64,000 nt of DNA, taken from positions 5,243 through 69,242 of the forward strand of contig DATMNB010000195.1 in assembly GCA_035569435.1 (NCBI GenBank), given 5' to 3'. Below, one piece after another: positions 22,816-31,886 of this stretch (the stretch's first letter is position 1; every line of letters starts with the position of its first letter). A model generated the notes under the pieces. That model saw nothing but the letters and a program-made list of their open reading frames with translations, did not search any database and was not told the DNA's origin. The translations under genes and the position numbers were made by a program. This stretch comes from DASRDS01 sp035569435. GTDB taxonomy: Bacteria > Gemmatimonadota > Gemmatimonadetes > Gemmatimonadales > Gemmatimonadaceae.

Positions 22816-25008
22816 GTGTGGACGTTTGTCGTCGCCGCGCAGATGGCAGTACAGTTGGCAGCGCAGTCGGCGGTCGCCAGCGCCGACTCCATCTACGCCA
22901 CGCCCGCACTGCGCGCCGTGGTGGCGCTGGCGGCTGACCACAACCGACGACCGCCGCCGACTCTACAGTCGTATCGGGCGCGTATCGAGAGCGAGCTCGC
23001 GGCGCTGGTGCGGCGGGCCGACGGAACCGAAGGGACGATCGAGATCGAGCAGGTCGCCAGCGACGCGCGGTGGCGACGTAGCGGGACATACGAACAGCAC
23101 ATCATCGGGTATCGGGCCCAACTTGCGGCCCTGGCGCCATCACTCGTGGGGCTCGTGCGCCAGTCGTGGACGGTGCCGGTGTTGTACGGCAACCGATTGA
23201 GTTTGCTGTTTGGGGTCGACACCAGCCGGGCGGCACGGAGCCGCGATTCGACCATCGTGGTGATGCATCCCTTGGCCGAGGATCGAGAGCGGATCTATCG
23301 GTATACGGGGGGAGACACCGTGGCCACGCTGCGCGTGCCCGGCGCCGCGCGCGCGATTCCTCTGGTGCGGGTGCACGTCGAGCCGAGCGCGCATTTGCGC
23401 ACGCGGGCGTTGGTGTTTCGTGGGGATCTCTACCTCGACGCCACGACGGATCAGCTCGTGCGCATGCGGGGCGTCTTTGCCCTGGTGGACGGTCATCGCG
23501 GGCTGCGCGCGGTGGTGCTGCAGTCAGTGTTCGTGATCGATCTGACGAACGCCGAGATCGACGGGGCGTACTGGCTCCCGGCCGACCAGCGCATCGAGGC
23601 GCAGGTCGCCTCGCCGTTCGCTGGTACTGGGCGCATCGTGGTCCGGGTGCGGTCGCACTATTCGCGCTATGTGGTGAACGATACCGGTGTCGGTCCGATG
23701 GTCGGCGACACCTTGATGTGGGGTCCGCATCCCGTGACGTATGCGCCGTCGGACAGCGTGACGCGCTACGGCGGCTGGACGCTGCCGCTCGGCGCGGCGA
23801 CCACGGCAGTGCGTGCGGCGGACTACGACGATCTGGCGCCCGACTATTGGCGTCCGACCGGACGCCCGAGGCTCGACTGGCGGGTCGACCGGTTCTCGGA
23901 TTTTCTGCGGGTCGATCGTGTGGAGGGGCTGTACACCGGGTACGGCGCGGCCCTCCGCTTTCGTGACGCGGCGCCGGGGCTCGTGGCGCACGGCAACGTC
24001 GGCTACGCGTGGACGGAGCGGACGATGCGGGGCGCGGTCGGTCTCGATTGGACGCGGCCCGATGCGTCGCTCGTGGCGGGCGTGCGTGTCGAGCGGGCGC
24101 TCGACAACACCAACGATTTTCGCACGTCGTTTGCCGACGGGCCGACGATCGAGGCGTTGGTGGCGCAGGACGACTATGACTATGTCGACCGGCGGCGGGC
24201 GACGGTGTTCGCCGAGCGGGCGTGGGGCGCGTCGCGCGATGTCGTGGCGCGGGTGGAGGCCGGTGCGGGCGATGACCGTGGTGAGGCGCGGCGGGTGCTC
24301 AGGCCGCCGATCTTTCCGTGGGTGTTCGTTGGGGATTCCACGTTTCGGGTGAACCGCGGGGTGTTGCCGGGCGGATACGGGCGTGTGGCGGTCACGGTGG
24401 CGTTGCACCCTGACGTCGACGCGGGCTACGCGACGCCCGGGTTTGGGGTCCGGCTCCGCGACGAGTGGGCGGGGGGCGATCTGTCGTGGAACCGCGCCGA
24501 GGCGCGGATCGTCGAGCGGCAGCCGGTCGGGCCGTTCACGCTCCTCGGCCGTGGGGATGCCGGGATCGTGACGGGGACGGTGATTCCGCCGCAACAGTTG
24601 TTCGAGTTGGGGTTCGACGAAGGGCTCACGTCGTACAACTACAAGCAATTCGCCGGCGATCGCGCCGCGTTGCTGCAGGGCGAGATTCAGTATGCGCTGC
24701 CGATTCGGGCGCTGTCGCGGCCGATACGGTTGCCGGGCGGGTTCTTTCTCCCGGGTCCGGCGCCGGCGTTGGCCGCTGGGGTGCAGTCCGGGTGGACGGA
24801 GGTTGGGACGGCGGCCGCGGCACGGGCAGTGGCGCAGCTCAACGCCCCATCGGCGCCGACGCATGGGCTGCGGTCATCGATCGATCTGCTGGTGCGGGCG
24901 TTTGGCGGCGCCGTCGGCGTGGGAGCGGCCCGAGCGGTGGGTGACGCGGCGGGCGCGGTGCATGGGCGGAACTGGACGGCGTTCGTCGCCCTGGGCGCCG
25001 CGTTCTAA
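22816..25008 (+). CDS. large exported protein, probable outer-membrane beta-barrel
   Basis: 730 aa beginning with a hydrophobic leader (VVAAQMAVQLAAQSAVASAD). The N-terminal third is a soluble domain with repeated beta strands (SYRARIESELAALVRR, LRTRALVFRGDLYLDATTDQ, FVIDLTNAEIDGAYWLPADQ), which recalls DUF5686-type or surface-antigen leader domains. From about residue 360 alternating amphipathic strands predominate (TGYGAALRFRDAAP, AHGNVGYAWTERTMRGAVGL), ending in the terminal-Phe signature of outer-membrane barrels (WTAFVALGAAF). No named family is certain. Start is GTG with a -10 box seven bases upstream. The stop codon overlaps that of murB (convergent). Confidence 0.7.
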   Translation: MWTFVVAAQMAVQLAAQSAVASADSIYATPALRAVVALAADHNRRPPPTLQSYRARIESELAALVRRADGTEGTIEIEQVASDARWRRSGTYEQHIIGYRAQLAALAPSLVGLVRQSWTVPVLYGNRLSLLFGVDTSRAARSRDSTIVVMHPLAEDRERIYRYTGGDTVATLRVPGAARAIPLVRVHVEPSAHLRTRALVFRGDLYLDATTDQLVRMRGVFALVDGHRGLRAVVLQSVFVIDLTNAEIDGAYWLPADQRIEAQVASPFAGTGRIVVRVRSHYSRYVVNDTGVGPMVGDTLMWGPHPVTYAPSDSVTRYGGWTLPLGAATTAVRAADYDDLAPDYWRPTGRPRLDWRVDRFSDFLRVDRVEGLYTGYGAALRFRDAAPGLVAHGNVGYAWTERTMRGAVGLDWTRPDASLVAGVRVERALDNTNDFRTSFADGPTIEALVAQDDYDYVDRRRATVFAERAWGASRDVVARVEAGAGDDRGEARRVLRPPIFPWVFVGDSTFRVNRGVLPGGYGRVAVTVALHPDVDAGYATPGFGVRLRDEWAGGDLSWNRAEARIVERQPVGPFTLLGRGDAGIVTGTVIPPQQLFELGFDEGLTSYNYKQFAGDRAALLQGEIQYALPIRALSRPIRLPGGFFLPGPAPALAAGVQSGWTEVGTAAAARAVAQLNAPSAPTHGLRSSIDLLVRAFGGAVGVGAARAVGDAAGAVHGRNWTAFVALGAAF

Positions 25009-25946
25009 AACTCGCCTACAAAACCGATCTCGGGTTCCAAATGTTGGTCGAACTTCTCGGCCACTGCCTCCTGGGCGATGGCGATGAGCTCGCGGACATC
25101 GCGGGCCGTAGCGTGGCCCAGGTTAACCATGATGTTGGCGTGGATGTACGAGATCTGGGCGTCGCCGTGGCGGAAGCCTTTGAGGCCGCAGGCATCGATC
25201 AGGCGACCGGCGCCGACGCCCTCGATCTTCTTGAAGATCGAGCCGGCGCTCGGGTGGAACTCGAGCCACGGGTGCCGGGAGCCGCGCCAGCTCAGGTTCT
25301 CTTGCAGGATGCGTTGCATCGTTGCCTGCTCGCCGGGCTCGAGCTGGAAGGTGACGGCGAGCACTGTGTCGTGTGTCTCGTGCAGGATGCTCGTGTCGTA
25401 GCCGAATCGCATCCCCGCGCGATCGATCGATACGCGCTCGCCCGTGGCGCGTGTGACCAGGTCGCACGACGTGACGATCTCCTCAATGAACATCGTGCGG
25501 TCGCGTGCTGGTGCCGGTGAGAGAAAGTGCAGATTCTGCCACACGGCGCCGCCAACGGTGCTTGGGATCCCGATGTAGTGTTCCAACCCGGACCATCCCC
25601 GCCGAACGGCCTCGGGAATGAGGTCGCCAACGCGCGCGCCGCTCTCGACCCACAGCGCGCCGTTGTCGCCAAAGCGGTGCGCGGCGGCGAGATTTCGGAT
25701 CACGAGGCCGCGGAACCCGCGGTCGCCCACGAGGATGTTGGCGCCGAGGCCGAGGACGAAATACGGGATCCCGAGCTCGCGCGCGGCGGCCACCGCATTT
25801 GCGAGATCGTCAGACGAGGTAGCATCGTACAGGAGATCGGCTGGCCCGCCGATACGAAAGGTCGTAAATGGGGCCAGCAACGCATTGCGCGTGAGCCGCG
25901 TAGGGTCCAGCGTGGCGTCGAGGGCGTTCAACCGAGATAGTGTCAT
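25005..25946 (-). CDS. murB: UDP-N-acetylmuramate dehydrogenase
   Basis: FAD enzyme reducing UDP-GlcNAc-enolpyruvate to UDP-MurNAc in peptidoglycan synthesis. 313 aa from the ATG at 25946, judged the true start because the homologous region begins NALLAPFTTFRIGGPADLLY; the open frame upstream is not conserved-looking. FAD-binding motifs: VLGLGANILVGDRGFRGLVI and HYIGIPSTVGGAVWQN. Catalytic: Arg region and GSIFKKIEG (proton-donor Ser), DACGLKGFRHGDAQISYIHA, and the final Glu in LEPEIGFVGEF. Cytoplasmic. It stands away from any mur/dcw cluster. Divergent from the M16 gene. Confidence 0.95.
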   Translation of the reverse strand: MTLSRLNALDATLDPTRLTRNALLAPFTTFRIGGPADLLYDATSSDDLANAVAAARELGIPYFVLGLGANILVGDRGFRGLVIRNLAAAHRFGDNGALWVESGARVGDLIPEAVRRGWSGLEHYIGIPSTVGGAVWQNLHFLSPAPARDRTMFIEEIVTSCDLVTRATGERVSIDRAGMRFGYDTSILHETHDTVLAVTFQLEPGEQATMQRILQENLSWRGSRHPWLEFHPSAGSIFKKIEGVGAGRLIDACGLKGFRHGDAQISYIHANIMVNLGHATARDVRELIAIAQEAVAEKFDQHLEPEIGFVGEF

Positions 25947-25985
25947 AATGCCAACAGCAAAATGCCGGGTCGAGGCGCGCGTCGC

Positions 25986-26050
25986 CACCTCACGCGCTGG
26001 CGCGCGTGAGGTGCTTGTCGGTTTGAAGGGTGCGCCCAAGGGGCGCACCC
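25986..26050. repeat. two tandem perfect hairpins upstream of the M16 peptidase gene
   Basis: First hairpin 25986-26013: CACCTCACGCGC, loop TGGC, GCGCGTGAGGTG (12 bp, perfect). Second 26028-26050: GGGTGCGCCC, loop AAG, GGGCGCACCC (10 bp, perfect). They lie in the divergent murB/M16 region, within the 5' leader of the M16 mRNA if it starts at 26077. No T-run follows, so they are not standard terminators. They resemble mRNA-stabilising or REP-like structures; copy number elsewhere is unknown. Confidence 0.6.
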
Positions 26051-26076
26051 CGAGCGCGAGCAACCTGCTCGGCGCG

Positions 26077-27447
26077 ATGATAGTTGCGTTCCTGGTGCTT
26101 GTCGCGCAGCCCGCGCAGGCGCAGCGGGCGGAGCTCGAGAAGTCGATCCAACGTCGCGTCCTCGACAACGGCCTCGAGGTGATCGTCGTCGAGAACCACG
26201 GCGTCCCCCTGGCGACCGTGGAGATCGACGTCAAGAACGGCTCGTACACCCAGACCCCGCCCTACGCCGGCCTGGCGCACATGTACGAGCACATGTTCTT
26301 CCGCGCCAACCAGCAGTACCCCGCCCCGGGCGCCTTCGTCGACCGGGCGTCGGAGCTCGGCGCCGTGTTCAACGGCACGACCTCCGAGGAGCGGGTCGAC
26401 TACTACGTCACCCTCCCCGCCGACAGCATCGCCGGCGGGATGCGATTCCTGGCCGCAGCCCTCCGCCACCCGCTCTTTCTCCCCGGCGAGCTGGCGCGCG
26501 AGAAAGAAGTCGTCCTCGGCGAGTACGACCGCCAGGAAGCGAGCCCCTACTTTGTCCTCGACCAGGCGATGGGCCAGAAGCTCTGGCCCGGCAACTTCAG
26601 CCGGAAAAACGTGATCGGCGACCGCACGGTCGTCCGCAACGTGACGCCCGACCAGATGCGCGAGATCCAACGCCGCTACTACATCCCCAACAACTCGTTG
26701 CTCCTCGTCACGGGCGACGTCGACCCGCAGGAAGTGTTCTCGCTCGCGCGCACGATCTACAGCGACTGGCCCCGCGGGCCCGACCCGTTTGTGGCGGACC
26801 CGATCCCGCCCATGCCGCCACTCAGCGGCAACCAGGCCGTGATCGCCGAGACGCCCGTTAGCGCCGTGACAATCGAGATGCAGTGGCAAGGCCCGAGCGT
26901 GCGCGCTGATGCCGTGTCGACCTACTCGGCCGACGTATTCTCGGATGTGCTCAACCAGCCCGGATCGGGATTTCAGCAGCGGTTGGTCGACAGCGGGCTC
27001 TTTCAGGGCGTTGTCGTCAACTACTACACGCTGGATCACGTGGGTCCGATCACGATCAGCGGCCAGACGTCGCCCGACAAACTGGCCCGGGCGATGGCGG
27101 CGCTCGATCAGGAGATCTCGCATTTCGCCGATCCGGGGTACATCACGCCGGAGCAGCTGGCGCAGGTGAAGGCGCAGCGGGCCGTGTCGACGGCGTTCAC
27201 AACCGAGCGGACGACCGGGTACACGCACATCATCGGGTTCTGGTGGGCCGTGGCGAGTCTCGATTATTTCATGGGGTACGTCGACAACATGGCGACGCGC
27301 ACGACCACCGATCTGGCGGCGTATGCGCGCCGATACATCGTGGGCAAGCCGCACGTGACCGGTGTGCTGCTGTCCCCGGCCGATCGCCAGGCGCTCAATC
27401 TCACGGAATCCGCCTTGATCGGCGGGAGCACGAGGGCCAGCCAATGA
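26077..27447 (+). CDS. M16-family zinc metallopeptidase, catalytic subunit
   Basis: 456 aa from the ATG at 26077, which starts a clean signal peptide (MIVAFLVLVAQPAQAQ). An ATG at 25948 would prepend a charged 43-residue extension and place both hairpins inside the gene, so I reject it. The inverted zinc motif HxxEH is present as AHMYEHMFFRA (about residue 71), with a downstream Glu in REKEVVLGEYDRQEAS. Two M16 half-domains follow, the second with VSTAFTTERTTGYTHI. Its stop overlaps the start of the next M16 gene (ATGA), pointing to an active/inactive heterodimer as in bacterial two-subunit M16 systems. Probably periplasmic. Confidence 0.9.
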   Translation: MIVAFLVLVAQPAQAQRAELEKSIQRRVLDNGLEVIVVENHGVPLATVEIDVKNGSYTQTPPYAGLAHMYEHMFFRANQQYPAPGAFVDRASELGAVFNGTTSEERVDYYVTLPADSIAGGMRFLAAALRHPLFLPGELAREKEVVLGEYDRQEASPYFVLDQAMGQKLWPGNFSRKNVIGDRTVVRNVTPDQMREIQRRYYIPNNSLLLVTGDVDPQEVFSLARTIYSDWPRGPDPFVADPIPPMPPLSGNQAVIAETPVSAVTIEMQWQGPSVRADAVSTYSADVFSDVLNQPGSGFQQRLVDSGLFQGVVVNYYTLDHVGPITISGQTSPDKLARAMAALDQEISHFADPGYITPEQLAQVKAQRAVSTAFTTERTTGYTHIIGFWWAVASLDYFMGYVDNMATRTTTDLAAYARRYIVGKPHVTGVLLSPADRQALNLTESALIGGSTRASQ

Positions 27448-28790
27448 ACTCGTGCTTGAGCGCGCGCACGGCATTCGTGGCGCTGCTGATGGCCGTCCCG
27501 CTCGGCGCGCAGGGCCCGACGCAGGCCCCGCTCAGTCCCGCCGCGGCCGACAGCACGACCTCGCGCTTCGTCGTGGCCGGAATCCCGGTCATTCTCCGCC
27601 GCTCGACGTCGGCCAACGTCGTGACCGCCGACGTCTATCTCCTCGGTGGCACGCGACAGACGACCGATGCCACGGCCGGCATCGAGCCCTTCCTCCTCGA
27701 CGTCTCCGAGCAGGGCACGCGCCACTACTCCAAGACGGTCCTCCGCCACGTCATGGCGACGCTCGGCACGTCGATCGCCATCGACCCCACGCCCGATTGG
27801 ACCTCGATCGGCGTGCGCGCCACACCGTCGACGTTCGACTCGACGTGGGATGTCCTGGCCGACCGCCTCATGTACCCGACGATCGACACGACCGAGGTCG
27901 AGCTCCTCCGCACGCAATACGCCTCGGCGGTCCGCCAACGCCGCGACTCGCCGGACGCGCTCCTCGAGTATCTGGCCGACAGCGTCACCTACCCACACCA
28001 CCCGTACGGCCGCGCGGTCGCCGGCACCGAGCGCTCGGTGGCCGCGATCACCGTGCGGCAGCTCAGGCAGTACGAGGCGACGCAGATGGTCCGCTCGCGC
28101 ATGCTGATCGTTGTCGTCGGCAACGTCGACCGCCCGCGTGTCGAACGCCTCATCCAGCGCACCCTCGCCAAGCTCCCGCCCGGCACCTACACCTGGACGC
28201 TTCCCACGCCCGCGCTGCCCCACCCGATGGCGCTCGTGACCGACGAGCGCCACCTCCCCACCAACTACATCCTCGGCCACTTCCAGGGTCCGCCCGCCAC
28301 GAGTCCGGATTATCAGGCCCTCCGCGTGGCGCTGGCCGTCCTCTCGGGCCGGCTGTTCGCCATCATCCGTGACGAGCGCAACCTCTCGTATGCCGTGAAC
28401 GCGCCGTTCGTCGAGCGCGCCATCGGCGAGGGCGGCCTCTACGTCACGACCGTTGCGCCCGACTCGGTCCTGACGATCATGCGCCACGAGGTCGCGCAGC
28501 TCCAAACCAACATCGTCGACCCCGACGCCTTGGGTCGCCTCGTCCAGCAGTTCATCACGGAGTACTTCCTCGACAACGAGACCAACGCCGACCAGGCCAA
28601 TTTCCTGGCACGCGCCGAGCTCTATCGCGGCGACTATCGTACGGCGCAGGGCGATCGGTTTGTCGCCGAGCTGCGGCACGTCAACCCGTTTGACATCCAA
28701 CGGGTGGCGCGGCAGTACATGCGGGATATCTCGTTCGCATATGTTGGCGACACGACCAAGCTCTCGCCGGCGGCGGTCAGGGGGTTCTAA
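27444..28790 (+). CDS. M16-family protein without zinc motif, partner subunit
   Basis: 448 aa, exported (signal around FVALLMAVPLGAQG). The M16 fold is recognisable (TADVYLLGGTRQTTDATAGI, YPHHPYGRAVAGTERSVAAI, MLIVVVGNVDRPRVERLIQ, then GHFQGPPATSPDYQALRVAL). The HxxEH position reads IEPFLLDVSEQGT, so no zinc can bind. The R/Y-type substrate pair expected in the non-catalytic partner may lie in RDERNLSYAVNAPF. Translational coupling with the catalytic M16 gene (ATGA at 27444-27447) implies equal amounts and complex formation. Confidence 0.88.
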   Translation: MNSCLSARTAFVALLMAVPLGAQGPTQAPLSPAAADSTTSRFVVAGIPVILRRSTSANVVTADVYLLGGTRQTTDATAGIEPFLLDVSEQGTRHYSKTVLRHVMATLGTSIAIDPTPDWTSIGVRATPSTFDSTWDVLADRLMYPTIDTTEVELLRTQYASAVRQRRDSPDALLEYLADSVTYPHHPYGRAVAGTERSVAAITVRQLRQYEATQMVRSRMLIVVVGNVDRPRVERLIQRTLAKLPPGTYTWTLPTPALPHPMALVTDERHLPTNYILGHFQGPPATSPDYQALRVALAVLSGRLFAIIRDERNLSYAVNAPFVERAIGEGGLYVTTVAPDSVLTIMRHEVAQLQTNIVDPDALGRLVQQFITEYFLDNETNADQANFLARAELYRGDYRTAQGDRFVAELRHVNPFDIQRVARQYMRDISFAYVGDTTKLSPAAVRGF

Positions 28791-28820
28791 GGCTAACCAG
28801 CAGCGCGCCTCACACGTGGC

Positions 28821-29009
28821 CTACGCAGATACCTTTTGCGCTTGCGCCTTAATCAGCTGTACGAGAACGCGGAGCGCCGCGTTGACACTCTCCGGCGTGT
28901 GAAACACCTCGGCCACGTCATCGTCGAGCCGCACGACATTCGACCCAGCCGCGTAACGCGCCGCGTGCAACAAAGCGTAAGTCCACGCGCACCTGCTAAT
29001 TCTGTGCAC
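28821..29009 (-). pseudogene. possible remnant of a small conserved protein
   Basis: 62 codons from a GTG at 29009. The C-terminal part looks like a real small-protein family, with ARYAAGSNVVRLDDDVAEVF and TPESVNAALRVLVQLIKAQ, often seen preceded by a longer N-terminus in small antitoxin-like or unknown proteins. Here the N-terminus (MHRISRCAWTYALLH) does not fit, so the gene may be truncated or decayed. The rest of 28791-29204, about 200 bases before the next gene stop, holds no convincing coding sequence, promoter or repeat that I can identify. Confidence 0.35.
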
Positions 29010-29204
29010 TTTGGGCGCGACCCAAGCCCGCGCGGAACACTAGGTTATGGCTGGGCTCGGTCGGGTCGCTCCGCACGACCACCAGGATTGTTCACTGTGG
29101 ACGTGGCGTGAGCTGGCGCCTGAAAATGGCCACGCGAGGCGATGCAGAGGGTAGTCGACCTTGCGCTCGCGCGCGTAAAACATACTCACATTGAGACTGC
29201 GGGT

Positions 29205-30026
29205 CTACCCGATGATCGCGACCATGTCCAAGATGCGAAGCCCTAACTCGCGATCGCCCTCGACCTGCACCTGAGCGGCGGCCACGTCGCGGCGCATAGC
29301 CTTGGTAAAGATGCGCCAGGCAATCTCCTGGGGAATGACGACGCGCGCCATCGGGGTATCGACTGAGTCCTCCGCGAGCCGCCATGAGAGGTGGTCGCGC
29401 CGGAGCATCCATGTGCCGCCACAGTCGCCGGCGATGTCGAACCGCAGGAGCGTGCCCGGCGCTGCCGCGGTGTCGCGGTAGGTGAATGGCAACGCACGCA
29501 TGAAGCAGTCGAGGACCGGGCGATACAGCTCGGGGGTCATGATCGCTGGCCGGTCCACGGCGAGGCGGATCTGCTGCTGGTGGTGCCAGCGCTCGGTGTA
29601 CTCGCGCGCCGTGTCAAACCAGTTTGGCGACGTCGTGTCGCCGGCCCAACTCACCGCGAACGTCGCCGGCGCGAATGGGTCGAGTGACTGATGATACTCG
29701 GCGCTCTCGCGGGAGGCATCTGCCATCAGGGCAATGAGCACGCGTGGGCTCAGCCGGCGGTAGACCGTCACGCTTCGTTGGTTGAGCTGATCCACAAGGG
29801 CCACGAGGGAGTGCGCCGGCGTCGGGTCGTCCACGTATCCATCGCGCACCCGGGAGAGTTTGCGGAGCTGCGTGTCCAGCAGGTGCGCCGCCACGTCTTT
29901 GACTTTCCATTGTGGCGCCAACGTTTGCCGTTCCCACTCGTCCGGACCGAGCGACTCGAGGAGCTCGATGAGCAGCCGCTCGATCTTGGGGAACAGATGC
30001 GCCGTCACGATCGGGCGGACAGGCAC
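29205..30026 (-). CDS. maleylpyruvate isomerase N-terminal (MDMPI/DinB-like) domain protein
   Basis: 273 aa starting at GTG 30026, three bases after the Old Yellow Enzyme stop. The N-terminal four-helix bundle has WERQTLAPQWKVKDVAAHLL (first metal His) and TAREYTERWHHQQQIRLAVD (later His residues), the three-His arrangement of DinB/MDMPI_N proteins. Family members are thiol- or metal-dependent transferases, commonly mycothiol-linked in actinobacteria; a similar thiol partner here is unknown. The C-terminal ~110 residues form a beta-rich domain with RFDIAGDCGGTWMLRRDHL, like the SCP2-type domain paired with MDMPI_N. Cytoplasmic. Confidence 0.75.
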   Translation of the reverse strand: MPVRPIVTAHLFPKIERLLIELLESLGPDEWERQTLAPQWKVKDVAAHLLDTQLRKLSRVRDGYVDDPTPAHSLVALVDQLNQRSVTVYRRLSPRVLIALMADASRESAEYHQSLDPFAPATFAVSWAGDTTSPNWFDTAREYTERWHHQQQIRLAVDRPAIMTPELYRPVLDCFMRALPFTYRDTAAAPGTLLRFDIAGDCGGTWMLRRDHLSWRLAEDSVDTPMARVVIPQEIAWRIFTKAMRRDVAAAQVQVEGDRELGLRILDMVAIIG

Positions 30027-30029
30027 GGA

Positions 30030-31112
30030 TCAGGACGTGGGTTTGGCCCGCAGGTATTGGTCCGGCCACGGCACGTTCGTCTTGAGCGTGTGCGCCGCGT
30101 GGAGCGGCCAGTACGGATCGCGCAACAGCTCGCGCGCGATGAACACGATGTCGGCCTGCTCCTCGCGCAGGATCGCCTCGGCTTGCTCAGGTGCGACGAT
30201 CATGCCGACCGTCCCCGTCATGACGCGGGCATCCCGACGCACGCGCTCGGCGAGCGAGACCTGATAGCCCGGCGCCATCGGCGGGCCTAGGTACTTGGCC
30301 GTGTTGCCACCCGATGAGCAGTCGACGAGATCGACGCCGAGCGGCCCGAGCAGCCGCGCGAGGGCGACCGAGTCCTCGATCGTCCACCCGGTGTCGACCC
30401 AATCGGTCGCCGAGAGTCGGACAAACAACGGCAACCGCTCGGGCCACACCTCGCGGACTGCGCGCACGGTGTCGAGCAGCAACCGGGTCCGGTTCTCGAA
30501 CGACCCCCCGTACCGGTCGGTGCGCTTGTTGGAAAGCGGCGAGAGAAACTCGTGCAGGAGATACCCATGCGCCGCATGGATCTCGATGACGCGAAAGCCC
30601 GCCGCGTACGCCCGCCGTGCCGCCGCGGCAAACGCCGCGGTGACCTCGTGGATGCCCGCTTCGTCGAGCGCCTCGGGCACGATCCAGCCCTCGGCGAAGG
30701 CGATCGGGCTGGGCGCCCAGATGGGCCGCCACCCCCCGTCGGCCACCGAGACCGACCCGGTCCCCTCCCACGGTCGCCGCGTGCTGGCTTTGCGTCCGGC
30801 GTGCGCAAGCTGCACCCCGGCCACGCCGCCGTGCGCGTCGATGAATTGCGTCACCCGCGCCAAGGGGTCGATGTGCGCGTCGCTCCAGATCCCTAAGTCC
30901 TGCGGGCTGATGCGCCCATCGGCGGTCACGGCCGTCGCCTCGGTGAAGACGAGGCCCGCGCCGCCCACCGCGCGGCTGCCCAGGTGCACGAGGTGCCAGT
31001 CGTTGGCCAGCCCATCGACGGACGAATACTCACACATGGGCGACACCACGATCCGATTGCGGAGCGTGATGTCGCGCAGGGTGAGCGGCGAGAAGAGCGC
31101 CGCGGTGCTCAA
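30030..31112 (-). CDS. NADH:flavin oxidoreductase, Old Yellow Enzyme family (YqjM/NamA class)
   Basis: 360 aa FMN TIM-barrel enzyme reducing activated C=C bonds of enals, enones or nitro compounds with NADPH. YqjM-class markers are present: SPMCEYSS with the redox-tuning Cys at residue ~26, the paired histidines in EIHAAHGYLLHEFLSPLSNK, RTDRYGGSFENR, and LVDCSSGGNTAKYLGP. The start codon is TTG at 31112, which overlaps the stop of the upstream UPF0173 gene (TTGA). The MDMPI-like gene follows after three bases, so the three form one operon. Confidence 0.92.
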   Translation of the reverse strand: MSTAALFSPLTLRDITLRNRIVVSPMCEYSSVDGLANDWHLVHLGSRAVGGAGLVFTEATAVTADGRISPQDLGIWSDAHIDPLARVTQFIDAHGGVAGVQLAHAGRKASTRRPWEGTGSVSVADGGWRPIWAPSPIAFAEGWIVPEALDEAGIHEVTAAFAAAARRAYAAGFRVIEIHAAHGYLLHEFLSPLSNKRTDRYGGSFENRTRLLLDTVRAVREVWPERLPLFVRLSATDWVDTGWTIEDSVALARLLGPLGVDLVDCSSGGNTAKYLGPPMAPGYQVSLAERVRRDARVMTGTVGMIVAPEQAEAILREEQADIVFIARELLRDPYWPLHAAHTLKTNVPWPDQYLRAKPTS

Positions 31113-31852
31113 AATGTCCGCGTGTTGCCGGGCCGTAGGATCATGACGCGCGAGTCACCTGCAAAGGCCGTGCGCACGTCCGCCTCGGTGGCCAATCCGG
31201 GGAACGTCGCGTAGTGCATCGGGATGATGGCCGTCGGATGAAAGTATTTCGTGATCGCCAACTTGGCCGTCTTGGGATCTTCGTTGTACGGTCCGCCCCC
31301 GACCTGCAACAGAATGACCGTCGGGTGGTAGATCTCCTGAATCAACGCCATGTCGCCAAAGATCCAGGTATCGCCGGTATCGTAGATCGTCTGACCGTTG
31401 GTGAACTCGAGCACAAACCCGACTGGTCGCCCCGGCTCACTGGAATGCACGGCCGTCACGAGATGGATCGTGACGTCGCCGATCTTGAACGTCCCGCCGA
31501 CGTTGCCGCCCAGCGTCTGCTTCTCGGGCAACCCCTGCGCCGCCACCCACTCGTAAGCGCTCACGACCGGTGCCCCCGACGCCACGGCAATCGCCTTGGC
31601 GTCGGCGCTATGGTCAGAGTGGGAGTGTGTGACGAGAATCGCCGCCGGCTTGTAGTGGCTCAGGTCCTTGAGCGAGTCCGGCACGCTCGGGTTCTCTGTG
31701 ATCCACGGATCGAGTAACAGCTGGGTCCCGCCGGGCGAGGTGACCAGAAACGCCGCGTGCCCGAGCCACTGCACCTTCACCTTGCCCTGCGCCTGTGCGG
31801 TGGTGGCCATCGCCAGTCCCGCGATTCCCATCAACAGCGCGCGTCGACCCAT
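31109..31852 (-). CDS. exported UPF0173-type metal-dependent hydrolase (beta-lactamase fold)
   Basis: 247 aa with an N-terminal signal sequence (LLMGIAGLAMATTAQAQG), unlike most UPF0173 proteins, which are cytoplasmic. Metallo-beta-lactamase motifs: LVTHSHSDHSADA (HxHxDH), VTAVHSSEP, TIYDTGDTWIFGDM, and MHYATFPGL near the end. Substrate unknown. A GGAGA ribosome-binding site precedes the ATG, and TACATT about 30 bases upstream could be its -10 box, separating it from hisIE, whose stop is 34 bases away. It is the first gene of the operon with the Old Yellow Enzyme and MDMPI-like genes. Confidence 0.85.
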   Translation of the reverse strand: MGRRALLMGIAGLAMATTAQAQGKVKVQWLGHAAFLVTSPGGTQLLLDPWITENPSVPDSLKDLSHYKPAAILVTHSHSDHSADAKAIAVASGAPVVSAYEWVAAQGLPEKQTLGGNVGGTFKIGDVTIHLVTAVHSSEPGRPVGFVLEFTNGQTIYDTGDTWIFGDMALIQEIYHPTVILLQVGGGPYNEDPKTAKLAITKYFHPTAIIPMHYATFPGLATEADVRTAFAGDSRVMILRPGNTRTF

Positions 31853-31886
31853 GCCGTGGTTCTCCGTAAGGTGTGAATGTACCGCA

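Noticed and set aside
25618..26076. N-terminal extension of the M16 peptidase across murB
   Set aside because: It overlaps the divergent murB gene and would bury the signal peptide; ATG 26077 gives a normal exported protein.
29010..29204. Possible integron attC-like or mobile-element end (GTTATGG near 29054)
   Set aside because: No consistent R'/R'' core sites, integrase or target duplication can be seen.
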